The notes under the pieces were generated by a model, which was given only the letters and a program-made list of their open reading frames with translations, was not told where the DNA came from and ran no database searches. The position numbers and the translations under genes are program-made. Below are positions 6,791 through 12,462 of a DNA stretch of 15,956 bases, piece after piece. The stretch comes from Thermoplasmata archaeon (GTDB taxonomy: Archaea; Thermoplasmatota; Thermoplasmata; UBA184), in the NCBI GenBank assembly GCA_027314845.1, contig DAHVAA010000012.1, forward strand, positions 1 through 15,956, read 5' to 3'. Position 1 is the stretch's first letter. Every line of letters starts with the position of its first letter.

Positions 6791-9700
6791 TACCGCATCT
6801 CCTCGAGCTGCAGCCGCATGATCACGCCGAGGCTGATCAGCTCCTCGAGCAGGAGCTTGAACGAGTAGCTCATCTCGACCGGATAGATCGACGAGGTGTT
6901 GCCGCAGCTCGGGCACCGCAGCGAGCTCGCCCGGGTGTCGGGGATGGCGATGTGGCCGCACTCGGGGTTGCCGCAGACATACTGGATCGTGCCGTCCGAC
7001 TGGTCGAGCAGTCGGTCCTTGATGACCATCGCGACCCCATGGCCGATCAGGCAGTCGCGCTCCATCTCTCCGAAGCGTAGCCCGCCCTGGCGGGACCGCC
7101 CTTCGGTCGGCTGGCGCGTGAGGATCTGCACCGGCCCACGGGAGCGCATGTGCATCTTCCCGGCGACCATGTGGTGGAGCTTCTGGTAGTAGATCACGCC
7201 GACGAAGATCTCGGCCTCGAAGCGGCGGCCGGTGATCCCGTCGTAGAGCGTCTCCCGGCCGGACGGGTGGAAGCCGAGCGCCTTCAGGCCCTCGCGCAGC
7301 GCCTCTTCGCGCGCGCCGGAGAACGCGGTCCCGTCGATCGTGCGGCCTTCGAGGGCGCCGACCTTACCGCCCAGCATCTCGAGAACGTGGGCGACGGTCA
7401 TCCGCGAGGGGATGGCGTGCGGATTGATCAGGAGGTCCGGAGTGATCCCGTCCCGCGTGAACGGCAGGTTCTCCTGCGGGACGATGAGCCCGATGACGCC
7501 CTTCTGTCCGTGACGGCTCGCGAACTTGTCCCCGAGCTCGGGGACCCGCTGGTTCCGGACCTTGACCTTGACGAGCTTCGAGATGTTCTCGCCCTCGGTC
7601 AGAATGACGTTGTCGACCCAACCGGATTCCCCGAAGCGGACCGTCACGCTCGTCTCGCGCCGCTTCTGCGGCGTCAAGAGGTCGGTCTTCTCCTCGAGGA
7701 AGCGGGGTGGGCTCGTCTTGCCGACGAGCACGTCCCCTTCCGTGACCTCGAGCTCAGGGAAGATGAGCCCGTCCTCACCGAGGTTCCGGTACGCGGTGTC
7801 GACCCGGGCGCCCGCGACGTCCGGTCGGGGGATCTCGAACCGGTCCTCTTGGCCACCGGGGTACTTGCGTTCCTCGCCCCGGTACGTTCGGAAGAACGAG
7901 GAGCGGCCAAGGCCGCGGTCGATGGCCCCTTTGGAGAACACGAGGGCGTCCTGCATGTTGTACCCCTCGTAGGAGAGGACCGCGACCACGAAGTTCTGGC
8001 CGGCCGGTCGTTCCGTGAAGTGTACGTAGCGCATGGTCTGCGTCTGGAGCAGCGGGGCCTGGGGGTAGTGGAGCAGGTGGCCCCGGGTGTCCGGCCGTCG
8101 GCGATAGTTCACGGACTCGACGCCGAGCGCCTGCTTCGCCATTCCCGAACCCATCGTGTTCCGGGGCGCCGCGTTGTGCTCCGGGTAGGGGATGAGCCCG
8201 GTGCAGACACCAAGCATCAGGTTCGGGTCGATCTCGAGGTGCGTGTGCCGTTCGTTGAGAAGGTCCGCGGTCGGGAACTCCTCGTGGCAGCGACCGCACT
8301 CGACGATCGCCTGGTCGCGCTTGTCGCCCATGGACATCCAGCGGATGTCGCTGCGGCTGAGCGCCTTCTCGCACTTCGGGCAGCGGTCCGCCGGAACGAA
8401 GGCGTCGACCGCGATGAGCGCGTCCTCCTCTTCCTCGGCGTCGATCCACTCGATCTTCCCCTGGCGGATGAGGTCGCTGAACGAGAGCGTGCCACGACCG
8501 AGCTCGTCAAGGTCGGAGCGGGAGACTCGCGGGACGCCGTTCTTCACCACGATGAGGGGACGGCGCAGACGACCGGAGTCACAGTGCACGATCACCTCGT
8601 TCATCTCGTCGTCGTAGCGGACGTTGATCTCGTAGGTCTTGTCGCCGAGCGTCGGGCTCAGCGTGCCGGTGCGCCGCCGTTCCCGGATCTCCCGGACGAG
8701 CTCGAGCGGCTGGGAGTGGAGCCCCACGAGGTTCCCGTTGACGTAGACCCGGGCCGCGCGCTTCCCCTTCGGTGCCGCGCCTTCTTGGAAGACCTCGGGG
8801 CCGATCTCGCGCGTGTTGAGGTCCCGGAGGATGAGGGTGACCTCCTCCTCATCGGCGCCCTCGGAGACGTCGACCGCCAATGCATAGTTCTTCACGAGTC
8901 CACAGTTCTGCCCTTCGGGGGTCTCGTTCGGACAGAGCCGACCCCACTGCGTCGGGTGCAGGTCGCGCGCTTCGAAGTGCGGCTGACTACGGGTGAGCGG
9001 GCTCGTCACACGCCGTAGGTGACTGATCGTGGACATGTGGCTGGTCCGGTCGAGGACCTGACTGACCCCGGCCCGACCGCCGACCCAGTTCCCGGTGGCG
9101 AGCGCATGGACGAGCCGCTGCGTGAGCAGGTCCGGCCGGATCGCGCTCGCGATACGGAGGTCCTTCTTGCGCGCGAACGAGCGCTCCAGCTGGTACTTGA
9201 GGTCCTTCAGCAGCAGGGAAAACGCCACCCGGAACAGGTCCTCCATGAGGTCGCCCGCGAGCTTGAGGCGCTTGTTCGCGTAGTGGTCCTTGTCGTCCTC
9301 GCCCCGCACCTTGAGGTGCAGCTCGAGGACCGTACGGGCCATCCGGGCGAGGTAGAGGGCTTTCTTGAGCCGGTCCGCCTTCGTGTCCCCGAGGTGCGGG
9401 AGGAGCGACCGGTCGAGGATGCCGTCGACCTTGCGCTGCCGATACTCCTTTGCCTGACCGGTCGCGAACTTCTTCTCGAGGAAGATAAGGGCGTCCTCGG
9501 TGGTCAGGATCCCTTCGGGCGGGTACAGCTTCTTCGATACGCACTCCTCGAGGTTGACGTTGAGGAGGTGCTTCATCGTCTGGACGAACGGCTCGTCCAG
9601 CGGGAGGAGCTCTCCGAGGACCGCCTGGAAGATCTCCTCGTCGTTCTTCATCCCGAGGGCCTTCATCAGGACCACGAGCGGGATCTGCCCGCTCGCCGTC

Positions 9701-10461
9701 GGGACGCTGACCTGGAGCACGCCGTCCTTCTTCTTCTCGACGACCGTCAGCGAACGGTAGCCCCCGCGCTGGCTGAAGACCTTCGCGCTCTCGATCGGGG
9801 TGCCGTAGCGCTCGTTGTACTCCGCGAAGATGCGGTTGGGCGCGAGGTCCTCGAGGCTGATGATGACCCGCTCGGTCCCTCCGATGATGAAGTACCCGCC
9901 GGGGTCGAGCGGGTCCTCCCCGTACTCGACCAGCTTCGCGCGGTACTCGTCGTCCGACAACCAGATCTGGTCGTCCTCGCTGATCTTGTACCGGTTCAGG
10001 TTGCACGGACGGCTCTTGACCATGATGGGGAGGTCCCCGATGTGGACGTCCTCGGGAGCGCGCTCGACGCCGTTCTCCACGACCGTGACCTTGAGGTAGA
10101 TCGGTGCCTGGTAAGTGAGATTGCGCAGACGCGCCTCCATCGGCGTCAGGGTCGGCTTGGAGCCGACCGGCTCCTTGACGAAAGGCGCCCCGATGAAGAT
10201 CGTCGGTTCCGCCGACGGGTTCACGTTGCCGCGCGCGTCGCGTCGACGGCCGACGCGAACGTAGATCGAGCTCTTCGTCTTCTGGACGTCAAGACGGATC
10301 ACCCCGCGCTCCGCGGAGTCCTCGCTCACGCGGGCATCGTCCACGATCCGCTGCATCCGCGAATTGGGGTTGTCCTTCGTCGGGAGGAAGTCGTTGAAGC
10401 TGGCGAGGTGGTGGTTGACGATCGAACGCTCTCGGAAAAAGCCGTCGACGATTTCGCGCAT
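6790..10461 (-). CDS. rpoB: DNA-directed RNA polymerase subunit B (single, unsplit)
   Basis: A 1223-residue second-largest polymerase subunit, homologous to bacterial beta and Rpb2. The N-terminus [21 protein letters not shown] fits the family start. [20 protein letters not shown] (about 502-521), the catalytic-face motif [12 protein letters not shown] (977-988) and the C-terminal zinc site (Cys1163, Cys1168, Cys1183, Cys1186) are all present. In many euryarchaea the gene is split into B'' and B'; here it is one frame. An additional Cys4 cluster (CPKC at 694-697, CGRC at 722-725) sits between the [12 protein letters not shown] and THLEIDP motifs. In Rpb2 and, from memory, several archaeal B subunits this link is short and lacks the cysteines. 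The start is six bases after the rpoH stop. Confidence 0.98.
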   Translation of the reverse strand: MREIVDGFFRERSIVNHHLASFNDFLPTKDNPNSRMQRIVDDARVSEDSAERGVIRLDVQKTKSSIYVRVGRRRDARGNVNPSAEPTIFIGAPFVKEPVGSKPTLTPMEARLRNLTYQAPIYLKVTVVENGVERAPEDVHIGDLPIMVKSRPCNLNRYKISEDDQIWLSDDEYRAKLVEYGEDPLDPGGYFIIGGTERVIISLEDLAPNRIFAEYNERYGTPIESAKVFSQRGGYRSLTVVEKKKDGVLQVSVPTASGQIPLVVLMKALGMKNDEEIFQAVLGELLPLDEPFVQTMKHLLNVNLEECVSKKLYPPEGILTTEDALIFLEKKFATGQAKEYRQRKVDGILDRSLLPHLGDTKADRLKKALYLARMARTVLELHLKVRGEDDKDHYANKRLKLAGDLMEDLFRVAFSLLLKDLKYQLERSFARKKDLRIASAIRPDLLTQRLVHALATGNWVGGRAGVSQVLDRTSHMSTISHLRRVTSPLTRSQPHFEARDLHPTQWGRLCPNETPEGQNCGLVKNYALAVDVSEGADEEEVTLILRDLNTREIGPEVFQEGAAPKGKRAARVYVNGNLVGLHSQPLELVREIRERRRTGTLSPTLGDKTYEINVRYDDEMNEVIVHCDSGRLRRPLIVVKNGVPRVSRSDLDELGRGTLSFSDLIRQGKIEWIDAEEEEDALIAVDAFVPADRCPKCEKALSRSDIRWMSMGDKRDQAIVECGRCHEEFPTADLLNERHTHLEIDPNLMLGVCTGLIPYPEHNAAPRNTMGSGMAKQALGVESVNYRRRPDTRGHLLHYPQAPLLQTQTMRYVHFTERPAGQNFVVAVLSYEGYNMQDALVFSKGAIDRGLGRSSFFRTYRGEERKYPGGQEDRFEIPRPDVAGARVDTAYRNLGEDGLIFPELEVTEGDVLVGKTSPPRFLEEKTDLLTPQKRRETSVTVRFGESGWVDNVILTEGENISKLVKVKVRNQRVPELGDKFASRHGQKGVIGLIVPQENLPFTRDGITPDLLINPHAIPSRMTVAHVLEMLGGKVGALEGRTIDGTAFSGAREEALREGLKALGFHPSGRETLYDGITGRRFEAEIFVGVIYYQKLHHMVAGKMHMRSRGPVQILTRQPTEGRSRQGGLRFGEMERDCLIGHGVAMVIKDRLLDQSDGTIQYVCGNPECGHIAIPDTRASSLRCPSCGNTSSIYPVEMSYSFKLLLEELISLGVIMRLQLEEMR

Positions 10462-10467
10462 GGACCT

Positions 10468-10800
10468 TCAGTCTCCCCCCACAGAGGGAACGATGAGCCG
10501 GTAAGCGATCGCTTCGCCCGCGGTCGCGCTTGGCCGTCGCACCCGGACCAGGCGACCGACCAGGATCTCCCCGCTCTCCCGCATCGCCTCGTACTTCGGG
10601 TCGGTCTTGAGGCCGGGGTCGGCGACCAGGATCTTCGGAAGCCGTTCGGCCGGAGCGGCGAGTCCCTCGAGCACCTTCTTCGACTCCGCCTCGGAGAGGA
10701 TCTCGTGCGGGGGGGCGAGGTGGTGCGCGACGAACGGGCGCTTCGGCGGGGCGGGGGCGGCGGCCTTCTTGCGGGACCGGCGGGTGCTGGATGGCGTCAT
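10468..10800 (-). CDS. rpoH: DNA-directed RNA polymerase subunit H (Rpb5 C-terminal type)
   Basis: A 110-residue protein. The core from about residue 23 matches archaeal RpoH: FVAHHLAPPHEILSEAE, then RLPKILVADPG, then RVRRPSATAGEAIAYRLIV. The segment before the core is a basic, Ala/Pro-rich N-terminal extension not needed for the fold. RpoH corresponds to the C-terminal domain of eukaryotic Rpb5 and forms part of the polymerase jaw. The ATG at 10800 has TAGGAG seven bases upstream. It is the first protein gene of the polymerase operon and begins only 21 bases after the 3' end of the tRNA-Lys gene, on the same strand. Confidence 0.95.
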   Translation of the reverse strand: MTPSSTRRSRKKAAAPAPPKRPFVAHHLAPPHEILSEAESKKVLEGLAAPAERLPKILVADPGLKTDPKYEAMRESGEILVGRLVRVRRPSATAGEAIAYRLIVPSVGGD

Positions 10801-10835
10801 ACGATGCTCCTAGGAAGGGGACGGGCCCGGGGGGA

Positions 10836-10873
10836 CGTCCGGAGCGGCCCCGCGTCGACGGCGGGACGGCTCG
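10836..10873 (-). other. Predicted tRNA-Lys intron 2 (T-loop)
   Basis: About 38 bases between A59 and position 60 of the T-loop. It folds by itself: CCCGC (10865-10861) pairs with GCGGG (10853-10849) around a CGTCGAC loop, and GAGC (10872-10869) pairs with GCTC (10845-10842). The T-stem and acceptor 3' strands (CCCCC, CGGGCCC) resume directly after it. The splice sites are inferred from the mature tRNA shape, not read from a perfect bulge-helix-bulge. Confidence 0.6.
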
Positions 10874-10912
10874 TTCGAACCCCCGACCACCTGGTTAAAA
10901 GCCAGATGCTCT

Positions 10913-10943
10913 TTTTAGGGCCGCCGGCAGAGCCGAGCGACCA
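10913..10943 (-). other. Predicted tRNA-Lys intron 1 (D-loop)
   Basis: About 31 bases between the GGT of the D-loop and A21. It holds a second copy of the D-stem sequence GCTC (10938-10935), which could pair with GAGC (10911-10908) in the precursor, with AAA just before GAGC as a possible 3' bulge. That is the layout expected of a relaxed bulge-helix-bulge site for the archaeal tRNA splicing endonuclease. Boundaries are inferred from a normal mature D-loop length. Confidence 0.6.
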
Positions 10944-10998
10944 ACCTAACTGAGCTACGGGCCCGATCCCGATCCGGACCGGTGGGACCCGGGAGCCG

Positions 10999-11006
10999 TA
11001 TTTCAA
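10999..11006 (-). promoter_or_regulatory. Predicted TATA box for tRNA-Lys (and possibly the rpo operon)
   Basis: TTGAAATA on the minus strand, in the 59-base gap between the UPF0147 stop and the tRNA. A start about 25 bases downstream would fall near 10975, some 11 bases before the tRNA 5' end. Because rpoH begins 21 bases after the tRNA, the same promoter may serve the polymerase operon. Confidence 0.5.
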
Positions 11007-11023
11007 CCTATCCCTGGCCGGAT

Positions 11024-11341
11024 TCACTGAAGGCTCTCCAAGCTGGAAATGATCGACCAGATAGCCGTACGTCCATGGGTCGGGAGGTTCGGGTCGTTCG
11101 CGAGGTCGTCCAGGACGTAGACCGCGCTCGCGATCCGCACGTCGAGCGCGACCCGCGGCTTCGCCAGCTCCTCCTTCGCCGATTGCGCCCCGCGACGGAC
11201 GTTCCGGGGCACGGAGGAGTCGTCGGCGAGCTGCGCGAGGGACTCGACGATCCGATGAAGGGCCGGTGTTTCGCCATCGTGGAGGCCGGGCGAGGGCGCG
11301 GCGGCACTCCCCGTCGTCGGCGCTGTCGACTGGACCGTCAT
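11024..11341 (-). CDS. UPF0147 family protein
   Basis: A 105-residue, mostly helical protein of the archaeal UPF0147 family, function unknown. The family core starts near residue 27 (ALHRIVESLAQLADDSSVPR). It includes the hallmark VPRNVRRGAQSAKEELA, a VRIASAVYVLDDLANDPNLP stretch, and the closing THGRTAIWSIISSLESL. The first ~25 residues are Ala/Ser/Pro-rich and probably unstructured. The ATG overlaps the stop of the upstream Lrp-type gene (ATGA), with GGGGGAG upstream, so the two are translated together. The pairing next to the polymerase operon is a context clue only. Confidence 0.88.
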   Translation of the reverse strand: MTVQSTAPTTGSAAAPSPGLHDGETPALHRIVESLAQLADDSSVPRNVRRGAQSAKEELAKPRVALDVRIASAVYVLDDLANDPNLPTHGRTAIWSIISSLESLQ

Positions 11342-11679
11342 GCCGGCCGCGTCTCCCCCGCCTCCTTGTAGGCGGTGACCACGAGCAGCGTCTTCGTCTC
11401 GCGGATGCCACGGACGCCCGGGAGCCGGTGGAGCACGAACTCCTTCAGCTCCTCGTAGTGGGGAAACCGCACCTTGAGGAAGATGTCGGTGTCTCCCGTG
11501 ACGAGGAAGACGTCCTCCACCTCGGCGAACCTCGCGACCTCGCTCGCGACCGTGTCAGCCTCGCTCGTCTCCACTTTGAGCGCGATGAGCGCGACAACGT
11601 GCTCGTCGCCCCATACCTTCGTGAAGGCGCTCTCCACGGCGCGGCTCACGGGCGGTTTGGACGTGGTTGGTTTCTCCAT
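11338..11679 (-). CDS. Stand-alone Lrp/AsnC-type ligand-binding (RAM) domain protein
   Basis: A 113-residue protein with only the C-terminal effector-binding domain of Lrp/AsnC regulators. The pattern is ALIALKVETSEADTVASEVA, then EVEDVFLVTGDTDIFLKVR, then YEELKEFVLHRLPGVRGIRE and TKTLLVVTAYKE, i.e. the beta-alpha-beta-beta-alpha-beta fold. No helix-turn-helix is present in the ~25 residues before it, so it is not expected to bind DNA alone. Such proteins usually form dimers or higher rings and may bind amino acids or modulate full-length Lrp partners. GGAGG lies about eight bases before the ATG. It follows the 57-residue gene by 62 bases and overlaps the UPF0147 gene by four. Confidence 0.88.
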   Translation of the reverse strand: MEKPTTSKPPVSRAVESAFTKVWGDEHVVALIALKVETSEADTVASEVARFAEVEDVFLVTGDTDIFLKVRFPHYEELKEFVLHRLPGVRGIRETKTLLVVTAYKEAGETRPA

Positions 11680-11741
11680 GATCGTTCCTCCTCGATTGCG
11701 GTACCTTCTCCCCGAAAGCGAATGGCCCGGACCCGTCGACC

Positions 11742-11915
11742 CTACGCCGCCGGGGCGGACTCGAACTCCTCTTGGAGGTCGTTGATGACCTGGTCGATCA
11801 CAGACCCGGCGGTGGGGCCCCGGTACTCGCGAACCCCGCCGGCCTCGCTCGAGACGCGCGCGATCAAGTCGGCCGGCCCGCGGAGAAACTCGACACTACA
11901 GATGAACTCCTCCAT
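11742..11915 (-). CDS. Small protein of unknown function (57 aa)
   Basis: I do not recognise this protein. It begins MEEFICSVEFLRGPADLIAR and has a predicted strand, a helix around DLIARVSSEAGG, a VREYRG segment, a second helix around SVIDQVINDLQEEF, and an acidic/Ala end. No cysteine cluster, signal peptide or membrane segment is seen. The ATG at 11915 is chosen over the longer frame from 12008 because a TATA box at 11959-11967 would start the RNA near 11937, inside that longer frame. GGTGGGGGG lies upstream. It heads a likely three-gene unit with the Lrp-type and UPF0147 genes. Confidence 0.7.
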   Translation of the reverse strand: MEEFICSVEFLRGPADLIARVSSEAGGVREYRGPTAGSVIDQVINDLQEEFESAPAA

Positions 11916-11958
11916 GATGGCCGGCCCCCCACCGCGCCGACCGGCCGAAAAAGGACTG

Positions 11959-11975
11959 CTATATAGGTTTTCGCA
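11959..11975 (-). promoter_or_regulatory. Predicted archaeal promoter (BRE and TATA box)
   Basis: On the minus strand GCGAAAACCTATATAGC: a purine-rich BRE followed by TATATA. It is the most AT-rich spot in the intergenic region. Predicted start near 11937, giving a leader of about 22 bases before the 57-residue gene. TATATA is symmetric, so weak plus-strand activity is possible. Confidence 0.75.
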
Positions 11976-12150
11976 TACCGGGAACCGAGCGCCCCAGGGC
12001 CACCCCATCCGCGTTCGGACGACGGGGACCGTGCGTGACCCGAGCGGTGCAGGAAAACCTGTCCGCGAGCGCTGCCCGTCGCACCAGCGGTGAGGTCCGG
12101 GCGAGTACGGAGCGGCGGGCGCGAGCCCCCGGGAGCACGCAGGGAGCAGG

Positions 12151-12158
12151 GTTATTTC
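12151..12158 (+). promoter_or_regulatory. Possible TATA box for the pur-dph6 unit
   Basis: GTTATTTC, the only AT-rich stretch just upstream of purS. The expected start (about 12180) would leave a very short leader that begins at the ribosome binding site. Plausible but weak. Confidence 0.35.
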
Positions 12159-12179
12159 CTCGGACCCTTAGAACCAGCC

Positions 12180-12186
12180 GAGGGTG
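12180..12186 (+). promoter_or_regulatory. Ribosome binding site of purS
   Basis: GAGGGTG five bases before the GTG at 12192. It supports that GTG as the start rather than an ATG at 12090, which would lie upstream of the likely promoter. Confidence 0.7.
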
Positions 12187-12191
12187 TTTCG

Positions 12192-12458
12192 GTGGCCACC
12201 GACGTGTCCACGATTCGCGTGGAGGTCCGGGTCGAGCTCAAGCCCGGAGTCATGGACGCCGAGGCCGCCAGCATCGAGAAGTCCCTCGGCCTTCTGGGCA
12301 TCGGCGGGGTCCGCCGGGTCACGACCGCCCGCGTCTACGACCTCGAGTTCTCGGGAGTCTCGTTGAAGGAAGCGCGACGGCGCGCGGAGACCGCGGTCGA
12401 TCGGCTGCTGGCCAACCCAGTGATCCATCGGGTCTCGGTCCGACCTGTATCGGCCTGA
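12192..12458 (+). CDS. purS: Phosphoribosylformylglycinamidine synthase, PurS subunit
   Basis: An 88-residue protein that begins (after GTG) ATDVSTIRVEVRVELKPGVM, then has DAEAASIEKSLGLLGIGGV and a VYDLEFSG segment, ending in a helix and the RVSVRP strand. This is the typical small PurS fold. PurS forms a dimer that bridges PurL and PurQ so that ammonia passes from glutamine to FGAR in purine biosynthesis. Length is normal for the family (about 80-90). purL begins four bases after its stop, as in many archaea and Gram-positive bacteria. The start rests on the ribosome binding site and the homology. Confidence 0.92.
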   Translation: MATDVSTIRVEVRVELKPGVMDAEAASIEKSLGLLGIGGVRRVTTARVYDLEFSGVSLKEARRRAETAVDRLLANPVIHRVSVRPVSA

Positions 12459-12462
12459 ACCC

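Larger units (their letters stand above)
10822..10964 (-). tRNA. tRNA-Lys (anticodon UUU), apparently interrupted twice
   Basis: On the minus strand the acceptor strand GGGCCCG (10964-10958) is complementary to CGGGCCC (10829-10823). The D-stem is GCTC (10955-10952) with GAGC (10911-10908). The anticodon arm is TCTGG-CTTTTAA-CCAGG (10906-10890), anticodon TTT at 10899-10897. The T-stem is GGGGG (10884-10880) with CCCCC (10834-10830), and the loop begins TTCGAA. Two extra segments must be removed: about 31 bases in the D-loop (near 10943-10913) and about 38 bases in the T-loop (near 10873-10836). Without them the RNA is 74 bases with normal arms; the discriminator is G10822 and CCA is not encoded. 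A general tRNA search might miss or mis-end this gene. Exact splice sites are uncertain by a few bases. Confidence 0.85.
11976..12191. other. Divergent intergenic region between the minus-strand unit and purS
   Basis: No gene is seen. The open frames crossing it have no family resemblance and are best read as GC-driven. It holds a strong stem at 12045-12067 on the plus strand: GCGG, TG, CAGG, loop AAAA, CCTG, T, CCGC. It also holds the weak TATA-like element and ribosome binding site of purS near its right end. Confidence 0.5.

Noticed and set aside
6779..6961. Longer start for rpoA1 at 6961
   Set aside because: The extra 61 residues lie wholly inside rpoB, look like frame-shifted composition, and a strong ribosome binding site precedes the ATG at 6778.
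10841..10869. Reading the CCCGC/GCGGG hairpin as a terminator after the tRNA
   Set aside because: It has no T-run after it and lies before the T-stem and acceptor 3' strands, so it fits an intron hairpin better.
11916..12008. Longer start for the small protein at 12008
   Set aside because: The TATA box lies inside this extension, so it would be upstream of the transcript.
12090..12191. Longer start for purS at 12090
   Set aside because: The 34 added residues have no PurS homology; GTG at 12192 has a good ribosome binding site and gives the normal length.
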